Source: Woeseiaceae bacterium (GTDB lineage: Bacteria; Pseudomonadota; Gammaproteobacteria; Steroidobacterales; Woeseiaceae). Taken from it: a DNA stretch of 64,000 bases. The position numbers and the translations under genes were made by a program. How positions within the stretch are numbered: position 1 is the stretch's first letter; every line of letters begins with the position of its first letter. The stretch is from NCBI GenBank assembly GCA_028279985.1, contig JANQMR010000005.1, positions 1-64,000 of the forward strand. Reading direction: 5' to 3'. The notes under the pieces are model-generated. The model searched no databases. It was not told where the DNA came from and worked only from the letters and a program-made list of their open reading frames with translations. Shown here in pieces: positions 1 through 7,933 of this stretch.

Positions 1-69
1 GAGTTCTTCGGACTCCTTGATCGTTAATCCAGTCGGCCACACGCGTTCCGGATCGTCCAAATCAGGCAT
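1..69 (-). CDS. Unidentified protein, N-terminal fragment cut by the window edge
   Basis: An open frame starts at an ATG at position 69 on the minus strand and runs off the window without a stop; the 23 visible residues begin MPDLDDPERVWPTGL. A GGGGAGA ribosome binding site lies a few bases upstream of the ATG, which is the main reason to call it. Codon use is ordinary for the region. Too little is present to recognise a family. The 216 bases between this start and the kinase-like gene's end hold an AT-richer patch around 200-245 that may include its promoter. Confidence 0.4.
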   Translation of the reverse strand, partial: MPDLDDPERVWPTGLTIKESEEL

Positions 70-285
70 ATTGGTCTCCCCATAGTCGGAGGCCTGCACG
101 CAAACCCCACGACAAAGCCCTGCCGCAAGGCCCCATGCCAAACGGCGATCGACCGCCGGCAAGCCCGACGATGACCAAGGCCACCTTAACCATAGCGACT
201 ACAAGTGTCAATAAGTTTGGTCAGTTTATGGTGTCAATTTATATGGACATTGGGCCGGTTCGGATCCCGACGGCCAGCGTGGCGT

Positions 286-1314
286 TCAGAGCTTCTCGAG
301 GGTGATATCCACGAAGGTAATCGTTTGCGTTTTCTCGTCGTACATCGTATTGCGAGGCTGAATATCGCCCAGCCGGTAGCCCTGCGCCGATAGCGCGGCG
401 AGCGTCTCCTTAAGCGCCTTGTCGCGAGCCTCGAGGACGTGTTGCGCTTCCCGGCCGTCCGGGTCGAGCGCCCGCCCGGGAACCAGGTCCATCACGATCG
501 TTCGCAGAAGGTTGTTGTAGTCGAGCATGCGCACGACGTTGGGAATGTGAATACCGTCTCGCTCGAGCTGTTGCAGTTTCTGGTGTGCGTCGACTTCCTT
601 GGAAAACGCATCTTCCATGGCCGGCGTGTTTCCCTTGAAGATCTTTATGGCCGCGGGGCGCTTGGCGCCCCAGCCGCGCATGACACGCGCTTCACTGCCT
701 TGCGCAAGGGGGCCGAGAACCGTCCAGTTCTCCCGGTGTCCGCCGATGGTCGCACCGCCAAGAGGACTGCGGTCCTCGGATTCGTAGTGATGCGGATCGA
801 GGAACATGCTTTCCCAAGCCTCGGTCGCCACGGGGAAGTCATTCAAGGCAGCACGGATGCGGTCTCTCGGCATCGAAGGCAGTTGCGACTTCAGGAAATC
901 TACACTGTTCTCCGGCGGACCGTTGACGTTCGAGGGAAGCGCGCCATTGTCGGTGCATTCCGTGAGAATCCGGAGTATCTGCTTGGCCTCGGGCATCCAC
1001 TGCTCGGCCGGTTCGTTGACGCGCTGCACGACGGTCTGTACCGCCCCGGCCGCGTTTTGCAGCGGCGCTTGCCATGCCGGTCGCGTGCCGCTGTCGATCA
1101 CGGCTTGCAGTCGAGTCAGGCGACGCTGCCGTGAACAGTCGTTCGTCATCCCCGTCATTCGCTGCCGCGAGTCGGCATTCACGCGAGTCGGGATCGCCGC
1201 TCGAGTCGGCAAAGAGCGTGGCTCGAACAGCCCGGTGCCCTCGGTTCCCGATCGATTTCTTGCCGGTACGACCGAATAGGGCTCGTTCGCAGATTTTCGT
1301 CGGCGTTCCTTCAT
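286..1314 (-). CDS. Minimal protein-kinase-like protein
   Basis: This 342-residue protein has a basic, low-complexity N-terminal half (begins MKERRRKSANE) followed by a compact kinase-like domain from about residue 195 to the end. Visible motifs are a glycine-rich loop (G201 to S207), the AIKIFK lysine K224, a possible helix-C glutamate E240, a hinge MDLVPG at 275-280, a catalytic loop GDIQPRN with D317 and N322, and a metal-binding aspartate D336 in FVDI. The chain ends only six residues after D336, so the usual activation segment and C-lobe helices are absent. That layout recalls minimal kinases such as the HopBF1 effector family and some lipopolysaccharide or aminoglycoside kinases; which of these applies is inference. 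AAGGAG sits just upstream of the ATG. No secretion system or obvious partner lies nearby. It could also be a C-terminally truncated kinase relic. Confidence 0.7.
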   Translation of the reverse strand: MKERRRKSANEPYSVVPARNRSGTEGTGLFEPRSLPTRAAIPTRVNADSRQRMTGMTNDCSRQRRLTRLQAVIDSGTRPAWQAPLQNAAGAVQTVVQRVNEPAEQWMPEAKQILRILTECTDNGALPSNVNGPPENSVDFLKSQLPSMPRDRIRAALNDFPVATEAWESMFLDPHHYESEDRSPLGGATIGGHRENWTVLGPLAQGSEARVMRGWGAKRPAAIKIFKGNTPAMEDAFSKEVDAHQKLQQLERDGIHIPNVVRMLDYNNLLRTIVMDLVPGRALDPDGREAQHVLEARDKALKETLAALSAQGYRLGDIQPRNTMYDEKTQTITFVDITLEKL

Positions 1315-1418
1315 GGGCTCCTTTCAGAATACACGCTGAAAGATATGGTGACCAGCGACCGAATCGGGCCGCTTGCATGCAGATGTCGAGTTCGGTGGTC
1401 AGGGGCGCCTGGCTCTAT

Positions 1419-1446
1419 TTTTCAGTATCGTGTTTTCAGTATCGTG
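1419..1446. repeat. Tandem repeat, 14 bp x 2, perfect
   Basis: The unit TTTTCAGTATCGTG occurs twice head to tail in the divergent gap between the kinase-like gene and the CadC-like regulator. It is one of the many short junction repeats in this window. It could double a regulator site, but no known operator is recognised. Confidence 0.85.
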
Positions 1447-1597
1447 CCCGATGAAACGGCTAAACTGACGGCCACCATTGCCGACAATGATCACCGCCAA
1501 TGATTGTGATCGCCGAAAATCCATCGCTGACAATCCACCATGCCGCAAGACTTCGCATTCCGGGCGGCTTTGGCGGCAGTAGTCGCCGGGGAACGAT

Positions 1598-3490
1598 GTG
1601 ATCGCATTTGGCGAGTATAAGATCGACCTGAGCAAACGCGTGATTCGTCGCGACGGCGAAAAGGTCCATCTCGCGAAAAAGCCGTTCGACGTCCTCGTCT
1701 ACCTGATCGAGCGCCGTGGCGAACTGGTCACCCGGGAAGAACTTCTGGCTGAATTCTGGCCCGGCGGACAAACTTACGACGAGGCTGTCTATAGCTGTGT
1801 CAGCTCGATTCGCAAGGCCTTGCGCGATTTGGGAAGCGAGCCCAGGTTCATTGAAACGCGTTGGCGCGAGGGTTATCGATTCATTGCCGATATTGACCGG
1901 GCCGACATTGACCGGACGGAGACCGGTCCGGAAGAGGCCGGCTCTGTCGCTTCTCCCGGGCGCTCATTGCGCTATGCTTCGTCGGCAGTTGCCGCGGTCT
2001 TTTTGGCTGCAATTGCCTGGTTCTTGCTGTCCGAGACCAATCCCGATGCCGATGCGGAGCGCGCAGCTACAGAGGAATCGACCGCGCCCATCTCGAGCAT
2101 TGCGGTATTGCCGATTCAGGGCCTCGACGTCGATCGCTGGCTTCGCCAAGGCCTGACCGGAGAGTTGCTGCATACGATTTCGAGTATCGAAGGAATCCGG
2201 GTCGTCAAAGTCGCCGGCGACTCGCTGCTCGACGATGCACTCTTGCGGCGCCTCGACGTCGATGCCTTGCTGGAGAGCACACTCCTCATTGCGGACGACT
2301 CGAGAGACTTGCACCTGAGACTTCTACGCGTCGATGACTCGTCGATCGCCTGGTCGTTCCACGCCCGTTACGAGGCCGATCAACTGGTAGAGTCACGCGC
2401 CAAAGTCGTTGCAAGTCTCGCCAATCATTTGTCCGCGAGCCTGCGAGGGTCTGAGATCGCCTCGCCCGCCAATGCCGAGGCCTGGCAGCCGTATCTTCGC
2501 GCCCGATATCAGTGGTCGTTGCGCACGCCGCAGTCGATTCGTGCCGCGGTGGATCTCTATCACGAAGTCATTGCCCTGGACGCCGACTATGCAGACGCTC
2601 ATGCCGGACTTGCGGAAGCCTATGTCGTAGCACCGCTGTGGGCCGGTACGGACTCGAAAGAGGCTTACGGCGAAGCGCTGCGGTCCGCACGACGGGCCCT
2701 CGGGCTCGATCCCGATCACGCCCGTGCCCATGCGGCGTTGGCCGCATACTACGCACACCACGATTTCGATTGGGCGCGCGCCGAATACTATTTCGGGCGT
2801 GCGCTGGAACTCGACCCGAACGATGTCACGGCACACCAGTGGAAGGCCGACGCCTATTGTTACCGGCTGTTATTCGAAGAATGCGCACGACACATGGCGA
2901 TCGCCAAGTCGCTGGACCCGTTATCGCCGTTCATCGAACTGCTACAGGGCATACCGCTGCGATTCACCAAACAATATGTAGCGGCCGAGGCCCATTTCCG
3001 CGATGTGCTCGACCGGTATCCGAACTTGGCGCCGGCTCGGTTCCAGCTTGGTATCGTTTTGGATGCGCAGGGCCGCTTCGAGGATGCGATCGAGCAGTTC
3101 GAGCGGATTTATCCCGTTTACGGGCCTCAGTTGGTCGGATCCTCACTGGCCTGGGGCCACGCGCAGCTCGGCAACCACGACAAGGCGCGAGAAATAATCG
3201 CCACCCTGCATCGTCTAAATGAAGAGGATTTCGTATCGCCGATAATGATGGCGGGTGCTGCGCTAACTTATGGCAGCCACGACGATGTGCTGCGCTGGCT
3301 GACCAAAGCCCGCGACGACAACGACGATTTCTTTTCGGCGATCGCCGTGATCCACCATTTCATTCCGTTACACACGAATCCGGAGTTTCAGGCGCTGGTG
3401 GCCGAGCTCGGCATACCACGCGACCGTTTGTTGGACTACCACGCGAGCGCGCCGCAAATTCCCGATACGATCGGTGTGTCAGCACATTAA
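1598..3490 (+). CDS. CadC/ToxR-type membrane regulator: winged helix, one membrane helix, TPR repeats
   Basis: A 630-residue one-component membrane regulator. Residues 1-97 form an OmpR/CadC-type winged-helix DNA-binding domain, ending in the typical R-E-G-Y-R-F motif at 90-95. A single membrane segment follows at about 126-144. The outer part starts with an SSIAVLPI strand (about 166-173), as in FlgO/TolB-N-like regions fused to such regulators, and is followed by tetratricopeptide repeats from about 280 to 570. By family, the winged helix binds DNA from the membrane while the TPR region senses a signal or partner; the signal is unknown. The start is a GTG at 1598 with CGGGGA upstream; an ATG two bases earlier is out of frame. 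It lies upstream of, and in the same direction as, the PEP-CTERM gene, so that gene is a candidate target (inference). Confidence 0.85.
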   Translation: MIAFGEYKIDLSKRVIRRDGEKVHLAKKPFDVLVYLIERRGELVTREELLAEFWPGGQTYDEAVYSCVSSIRKALRDLGSEPRFIETRWREGYRFIADIDRADIDRTETGPEEAGSVASPGRSLRYASSAVAAVFLAAIAWFLLSETNPDADAERAATEESTAPISSIAVLPIQGLDVDRWLRQGLTGELLHTISSIEGIRVVKVAGDSLLDDALLRRLDVDALLESTLLIADDSRDLHLRLLRVDDSSIAWSFHARYEADQLVESRAKVVASLANHLSASLRGSEIASPANAEAWQPYLRARYQWSLRTPQSIRAAVDLYHEVIALDADYADAHAGLAEAYVVAPLWAGTDSKEAYGEALRSARRALGLDPDHARAHAALAAYYAHHDFDWARAEYYFGRALELDPNDVTAHQWKADAYCYRLLFEECARHMAIAKSLDPLSPFIELLQGIPLRFTKQYVAAEAHFRDVLDRYPNLAPARFQLGIVLDAQGRFEDAIEQFERIYPVYGPQLVGSSLAWGHAQLGNHDKAREIIATLHRLNEEDFVSPIMMAGAALTYGSHDDVLRWLTKARDDNDDFFSAIAVIHHFIPLHTNPEFQALVAELGIPRDRLLDYHASAPQIPDTIGVSAH

Positions 3491-3710
3491 ATCAGTGACT
3501 TAGCGACCGATTGCCCGCGAATTCAGGGTTTCCTCAGGATTTCTTCCGGGTTTTTTTGTGCTCCAGGCATAACGTTTCCGGTCAAACCCAGACCGGCTTC
3601 TCGCCGAGCGATCCGGCGATTTGAGTACGCGATCTCCAGCATCGAAGAAATGCACCGGGCTGGGCGTTCGCCGGACATTCTGCGGTCCATGAGTCATGGA
3701 TTTTATTGAG

Positions 3711-3726
3711 CGGCATGATTTTCGCC
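3711..3726 (+). promoter_or_regulatory. Candidate sigma-54 (-24/-12) promoter for the PEP-CTERM gene
   Basis: The sequence CGGCATGATTTTCGCC has GG and GC exactly 10 bases apart (3712-3713 and 3724-3725), close to the RpoN consensus TGGCAYG-N4-TTGC with mismatches at the first base and in the TTGC. It would give a leader of roughly 25 nt before the strong ribosome binding site of the gene at 3761. PEP-CTERM genes are often RpoN-controlled through PrsK/PrsR, which fits, but a single weak match can occur by chance. Confidence 0.35.
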
Positions 3727-3760
3727 GGGTTTTAGAAGAGGACAAAGGGAGACAAGAATA

Positions 3761-4489
3761 ATGAAAAGCCGTCCAATGATTGCGATGATTTTCCTGTCAA
3801 TGTTATGGACCAACGCTAGCGCGGGGTTAATCGGTCCACATCCGAATCCGACAACGCCATATCTGAGTTTTTCGGACAGTCCTTTTTTTGGACTCGATTT
3901 TTCCAGCGGCTATTTTCACCTGGAAGACTTCGAGGACGATGCACTAGACACGCCCGGTGTAAGCACCACGATGGGCAACCCCTGCATTACAGGATTTGCC
4001 TGCTTTGTAGGTAGCACCCTCAACGATTCCGTCGATGGCCCGTCTACTCAAAGCCATTGGTCTTCAGGAGCACCGATAGAATACACGTTTGACGCTTCAA
4101 TCCTGGGAGCATTGCCCACTCACGCGGGAATCGTATGGACAGACGGTGTAAACGACATCGTGTTCGAAGCTTTCGACAATGCCGGCATCTCCCTGGGCAT
4201 GTTGACCGGATCGCATGCCAACCCCGGTTTTGTTTACGACCCCAACGAAAACAGGTTTTATGGTTCAGACTTGGCAGGGTTTGGATCGTCGACCGGGATT
4301 TCCCGCATCGTAATCAACAGCCCTGGTGCCTTTGAAGTCGACCATTTGCAATATGGGTGCATTGGCAACTGCGGATCCATACAACCGCCCCCGACGTCCG
4401 TATCGGAACCTGCGACACTTGCTCTCCTCGGTCTCGGCCTTGCTGTCGTCGGGTTTCGCCGGCGTAAACGGACGCGGCATACAGCCTGA
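3761..4489 (+). CDS. PEP-CTERM sorting-domain exported protein
   Basis: A 242-residue exported protein. The N-terminus MKSRPMIAMIFLSMLWTNASA is a clear signal peptide. The C-terminus carries a PEP-CTERM tripartite signal: SEP at about 215-217 (a common PEP variant), a hydrophobic stretch ALLGLGLAVVGF, and a basic end RRRKR. Such proteins are recognised by an exosortase (EpsH/XrtA family), cleaved, and often become exopolysaccharide-associated matrix or surface proteins. The middle part has no recognised catalytic motif and looks like a beta-rich extracellular domain with a few cysteines. The start has a GGGAGA site upstream. No exosortase or exopolysaccharide locus is in this window, so the sorting machinery must lie elsewhere. 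Confidence 0.85.
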   Translation: MKSRPMIAMIFLSMLWTNASAGLIGPHPNPTTPYLSFSDSPFFGLDFSSGYFHLEDFEDDALDTPGVSTTMGNPCITGFACFVGSTLNDSVDGPSTQSHWSSGAPIEYTFDASILGALPTHAGIVWTDGVNDIVFEAFDNAGISLGMLTGSHANPGFVYDPNENRFYGSDLAGFGSSTGISRIVINSPGAFEVDHLQYGCIGNCGSIQPPPTSVSEPATLALLGLGLAVVGFRRRKRTRHTA

Positions 4490-4645
4490 ATTTCAGCGCA
4501 TCTCGGAGATCAAGGCGGCGGTTCCATACGCATGCCCGCCGTTTTCTTTGCTGCCAGGTTGCGCCGTATTGGAGTGAATGTTGGTGAGTTGGTGATTCGG
4601 TGTTTCTGTGTTAGCCTGACTACCGATGGATACGGAGACTTCCGG

Positions 4646-4882
4646 ATGAGCCGTTTGACCATAACGCTCGACGACGACCTGCATCGCGCCTTGAGAGAAA
4701 CTGCGGCCCGCCAGGGTCGCTCGATTACCTCGATCATCGAGGAAAGTTTGCGCCTGCGCGGTATCAAGGAGCAGGCAAGCGCCCGTGCTCTGGTCGCGCG
4801 GGCACGTACGCGTGCGAAACTCGGCCCCGATGAGGCGCTGGAGTTGGCGCTTGAGGAGACATCGGCTGCGCGCAAGCGATGA
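4646..4882 (+). CDS. Ribbon-helix-helix antitoxin of a PIN-type toxin-antitoxin pair
   Basis: A 78-residue protein beginning MSRLTITLDDDLHRALRETA, the typical N-terminus of CopG/Arc-type ribbon-helix-helix antitoxins: one beta strand for DNA binding, then two helices (R-S-I-T-S-I-I-E-E-S-L). By family it binds its own operator and neutralises the partner toxin with its C-terminal tail. The frame is open further upstream to 4532, but the ATG at 4646 has an CGGAG site ahead of it and gives the family's usual length. It overlaps the toxin start by 4 bp (ATGA), so the two are translationally coupled. Confidence 0.85.
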   Translation: MSRLTITLDDDLHRALRETAARQGRSITSIIEESLRLRGIKEQASARALVARARTRAKLGPDEALELALEETSAARKR

Positions 4883-5316
4883 GTCCGGCGGTATTCGTCG
4901 TCGATACGAATGTGCTCGTCGCCGGCCTGATTATCCATTCCAGCCGTAGCCCGGTCGCATTGATTCTGGACGCAATGTTGTCGGGAAAGCTGGTATGCCT
5001 GCTGTCCGAGGAACTCTTGCGGGAATATCGATCCGTGCTGTCGAGGCCGAAGCTTCGAAAGCGGCACGGCTTGACGGAATCGGAAGTCGACCTCCTGCTC
5101 GAGGAGATCACGGCGAACGCAATGTGGCGCGAGCCGAATCCGACATCTCCTGCACCCGATCGCAACGACGATCATCTCTGGGCCCTACTTGCGGCGCACC
5201 CGGGGAGTCTGCTGGTCACCGGCGACAAACTACTGCAAGAACGACCGCCTGTATTTCGTTCGGTGATCTCTCCGGCAACCTGCGTCGAGCGTTTCCTGAC
5301 TACGGACCGTTCCTGA
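4879..5316 (+). CDS. PIN-domain ribonuclease toxin
   Basis: A 145-residue PIN-domain protein. The first acidic site is in FVVDTNVLVAG (aspartate at about residue 9); E45/E46 in LLSEELLREY, and D-R-N-D-D-H at about 104-109 supply further metal-binding acids, and a final aspartate lies in VTGDKLL. This matches the putative-toxin PIN_3/COG1569 group, whose members cleave RNA with magnesium or manganese. It follows the antitoxin with a 4 bp overlap. The module sits beside accessory genes, as expected for a mobile or stabilising TA pair. The RNA target cannot be inferred. Confidence 0.85.
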   Translation: MSPAVFVVDTNVLVAGLIIHSSRSPVALILDAMLSGKLVCLLSEELLREYRSVLSRPKLRKRHGLTESEVDLLLEEITANAMWREPNPTSPAPDRNDDHLWALLAAHPGSLLVTGDKLLQERPPVFRSVISPATCVERFLTTDRS

Positions 5317-5319
5317 ATC

Positions 5320-5362
5320 GGGCAAAAGGCAAGGGGTAAAAGGCCAGGGGGCAAAAGGCTAG
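5320..5362. repeat. Tandem repeat, about 14 bp x 3, just after the PIN toxin stop
   Basis: Three imperfect copies of GGGCAAAAGGCAAG (14, 14 and 15 bp) begin 4 bases after the toxin stop codon. The region from here to the PilZ gene end at 5516 holds nothing else that I recognise. Confidence 0.8.
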
Positions 5363-5515
5363 GGGTGCCTGTCCTCGAAATCGCCCACTGCGTGGTCGTC
5401 AGGGCGGCCGAATCGGCAGTTCGGCTTGTCGCGGCTCGTGACGATGTTAAAGAGTATTGCCCTAGAGTATCGCCCCGCAGCCGAGAGCAACGGCCCATTG
5501 ACGACGAGCCGCTTT

Positions 5516-6133
5516 TCAGTCCTCGGCTTCGGCTTCGGCTTCCTTGCGGCGCATGCGCAACACCTGAGTCTGTTTCATGAACAGGTGTTGAATCAGGTTT
5601 TCGCGCTCGGCCGCGTTCATGCCGTGAAACTCGACGGCGACGTGATGGCTGAACGAACCCAGTTCCTCCGATTCCGCGGGCTCCGTGCGCCGGACCTTGG
5701 CAAAGGTCTCGAACAGGCGGTTCTCCGGCAACACCAGGAACCTGACGAGCAAGCTCGTGCCCTCGGCCAGGGTTTCGTCGGTGCCGAACGACATCCCCTC
5801 GGAACCGATTTCACACTGCTGCGCGGGTCGCATCAACAAATCGGTTCGCGTTTCCTGAAACTCGGGTAGCGCTTCCATGACCGTGCTGATCTTTTCGTTC
5901 AGCAGCCTGGCGACCTCCGAGATGCCGGGATTTTCCTTGCCTACCCGAAACAGCGCTTCGTCGAGTCTGGCACTGAGATCCATGACCCTCGTTTGCAGCC
6001 CCGAGACGCTGCCCGAGCGGAGCCGCCAGCGGTCGATACCCTTACCGAAGGTCTCCTCGCCGATGCGCTGAATGTCGAGCAACACCGTCTCCGTAATCCG
6101 GAACGAACGGCGTTTTTCCTGGTGTTTGCTCAT
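5516..6133 (-). CDS. PilZ-domain-like protein in the stator operon
   Basis: A 205-residue cytoplasmic protein. It begins with the basic motif KRRSFR (about residues 7-12) resembling the RxxxR c-di-GMP-binding segment of PilZ domains, and a second PilZ-like segment C-E-I-G-S-E-G-M-S-F lies at about 112-121 in place of the (D/N)xSxxG motif. Between them is a helical region. The motif match is imperfect, so c-di-GMP binding is inferred. Its start overlaps the pomB stop by 4 bp, making it the last gene of pomA-pomB-pilZ. A stator-linked PilZ protein fits a brake or adaptor that adjusts the motor to c-di-GMP, as YcgR does. The C-terminus is a highly acidic E-A-E-A-E-A-E-D tail. Confidence 0.7.
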   Translation of the reverse strand: MSKHQEKRRSFRITETVLLDIQRIGEETFGKGIDRWRLRSGSVSGLQTRVMDLSARLDEALFRVGKENPGISEVARLLNEKISTVMEALPEFQETRTDLLMRPAQQCEIGSEGMSFGTDETLAEGTSLLVRFLVLPENRLFETFAKVRRTEPAESEELGSFSHHVAVEFHGMNAAERENLIQHLFMKQTQVLRMRRKEAEAEAED

Positions 6134-6993
6134 TGTCCACTCCCTCCGGTCCGCAGCTCGGCCGTGCTGCCCACGCTCAAGGTTTCTTCGGTGTCCCGGA
6201 CGATGCCGCGCGTGATACTGATATCGACACGCCGGTTCTTGGCCCGGCCCTCGACCGAGTCGTTGCCGGTTTGCGGGCGCGTGTCGGCATGCCCGACCAC
6301 GACGAAGCGCTCCTGGTTCAGCGGCGCCGCGGCGAGCAGCTCATGGGCGACCGATACCGCGCGCGACGTAGATAACTCCCAGTTCGAGCGGAATCGTGCG
6401 TTGGCGATCGGTACGTTGTCGGTATGGCCCGACACGGCGACGGTACCGTCGTTGGTGCCGATCAGGCCGGCAATCTTCTGTAGGATCGGAACGAAGTCCG
6501 GCCGTACGTCGGCACGCCCGGAGGCAAACGAGGCTTTCTCCAGAATCCGGATGATGATTTTCGCGCCGTCGAGCTCGACGGCGACGTCACCGCGCTTTAT
6601 TTCCTGCTCGAGTGCGAGCCGGATACGCGCTGCGTGCCTGCGCGCTTCCTCGAGCATCCTGGATTCCTCGGACAGCGCATCGAGCGAGTTCTTGCTCGAG
6701 TCGATCGTGAACTGGCGCACCGAATTGATCGGGGTAGGTTCCGGTTTGCCGGGACTGAATTCCTGCGCAATGATGCTCGTACCCTTGGGTATCGTGCGTG
6801 CCTCGACTTTGGCTTGAACGCCGAAGGCTTCGCGCATCGAACCGGACAACTGCTTGAACCTGGCGGCGTCCAATTCGGAGAACGCGAGCAGCAGCACGAA
6901 GAAGCACATCAGCAGGGTCATAAGATCGGCAAAGGTCATTACCCACGCCGGCAGGCTTCGGGCTTGCTTCGCCGGCGCCTCGGCCGCGGACAT
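6130..6993 (-). CDS. pomB: Flagellar motor stator protein, PomB/MotB family
   Basis: A 287-residue inner-membrane protein. Its single membrane helix contains WVMTFADLMTLLMCFFVLLL, with D23 as the ion-carrying aspartate; the cysteine and FADLM pattern are typical of sodium-driven PomB rather than E. coli MotB. A linker/plug region follows, then a C-terminal OmpA-like peptidoglycan-binding domain with SGHTDN...N...R at about 190-215. PomB anchors the stator to the cell wall and, with PomA, couples ion flow to flagellar rotation. Its ATG follows the pomA stop without a gap. Sodium specificity is inferred from similarity. Confidence 0.92.
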   Translation of the reverse strand: MSAAEAPAKQARSLPAWVMTFADLMTLLMCFFVLLLAFSELDAARFKQLSGSMREAFGVQAKVEARTIPKGTSIIAQEFSPGKPEPTPINSVRQFTIDSSKNSLDALSEESRMLEEARRHAARIRLALEQEIKRGDVAVELDGAKIIIRILEKASFASGRADVRPDFVPILQKIAGLIGTNDGTVAVSGHTDNVPIANARFRSNWELSTSRAVSVAHELLAAAPLNQERFVVVGHADTRPQTGNDSVEGRAKNRRVDISITRGIVRDTEETLSVGSTAELRTGGSGQ

Positions 6994-7755
6994 CTACCCG
7001 GCCTCTTCCTGATGCCGTTTCGACTTCGGCAGGTAGGTCTGCAGCATGTTCTCGATCACCCGCGGGTTTTGCCCGGCCTGGATACCGAGGAGGGCGTCGA
7101 TGATCAGCGACTTCGAATTGTTTTCCTCGCGACTGCGCACGGCGAGCTTGTCGGCGATCGGCAGGGCCACCATGTTGGCGAGGATTGCGCCATACAGGGT
7201 CGTCAGCAGCGCCACGGCCATCGCAGGACCGATCTGCTTGGGGTCGTCCATGTTCGACAGCATCTGCACCAAACCGATCAGCGTGCCGATCATGCCCATG
7301 GCCGGGCCTACGTCGCCGATTGCCTTGAAGATGTCCTGACCGTCGCTATGCCGTTTGAGGGTCATCTGCAGGTCCTTGGTCAGCATCGACCTGACGACGT
7401 CCGCCGGGTGGCCGTCGACCAGCAGGGCGAGCCCGCTCTTCATGAAATCGTCGGGGACTTCTGCATCCTCCAGCGCGAGCAGGCCGCCCTGTCGCGCCGT
7501 CTTGGCGAGTTCGACGGCATTCTCGATCAGTTCCTCGGCCGATGTCGGCCGGTAGATGAAGGCTTTTACCGCGATCGTCGTCGCACGCAGAAAGCTACCG
7601 AGACTGAACTTCATCATCGTGACCAGGAAGGTACCGCCGAGCACGACGAGTAGAGATGGCGTGTTGACGAACGTGCCGGCGGAACCACCCAGCACGATGG
7701 ACGAGATAACGACCCCGAATGCGCCGATGAGGCCGATTAACGTCGCGAGATCCAA
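6994..7755 (-). CDS. pomA: Flagellar motor stator protein, PomA/MotA family
   Basis: A 253-residue inner-membrane protein beginning MDLATLIGLIGAFGVVISSI, very close to the N-terminus of Vibrio PomA. It has four predicted membrane helices with a large cytoplasmic loop between helices 2 and 3, and a conserved D-V-G-P-A-M-G-M-I-G-T-L-I-G-L segment in helix 3. With PomB it forms the A5B2 stator channel that pushes on FliG. It is the first gene of pomA-pomB-pilZ and lies behind a strong sigma-28 promoter candidate. The flagellar structural genes are not in this window. Confidence 0.93.
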   Translation of the reverse strand: MDLATLIGLIGAFGVVISSIVLGGSAGTFVNTPSLLVVLGGTFLVTMMKFSLGSFLRATTIAVKAFIYRPTSAEELIENAVELAKTARQGGLLALEDAEVPDDFMKSGLALLVDGHPADVVRSMLTKDLQMTLKRHSDGQDIFKAIGDVGPAMGMIGTLIGLVQMLSNMDDPKQIGPAMAVALLTTLYGAILANMVALPIADKLAVRSREENNSKSLIIDALLGIQAGQNPRVIENMLQTYLPKSKRHQEEAG

Positions 7756-7829
7756 GGTGTGTGTCTCCAGTCAGGGGCGGCCGCCACGGAGTTGCAGCCA
7801 AGCCTCGCGGTGATGAGTTCCTACCGGCT

Positions 7830-7856
7830 GTATCGGCGGCAAGGTCCGGGTCTTTA
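7830..7856 (-). promoter_or_regulatory. Sigma-28 (FliA) promoter for pomA-pomB-pilZ
   Basis: On the minus strand TAAAGACC, 11 bases, GCCGATAC matches the FliA consensus TAAAGTTT-N11-GCCGATAA at 13 of 16 positions with the exact spacing. The start site would be near 7823, giving a leader of about 68 nt before the pomA ATG. Stator genes are classical class 3 FliA targets. Confidence 0.8.
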
Positions 7857-7933
7857 GCCGGACCGGCCGGTCTTCGGTCATGACAGTTCGGTAGGTATCT
7901 GCGTCAGTCCGGACATTCCTGGTTCGGATGTCT

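Noticed and set aside
3500..3745. 81-residue minus-strand frame between the CadC-like and PEP-CTERM genes
   Set aside because: No binding site, basic low-complexity translation, and it overlaps the likely promoter of the PEP-CTERM gene.
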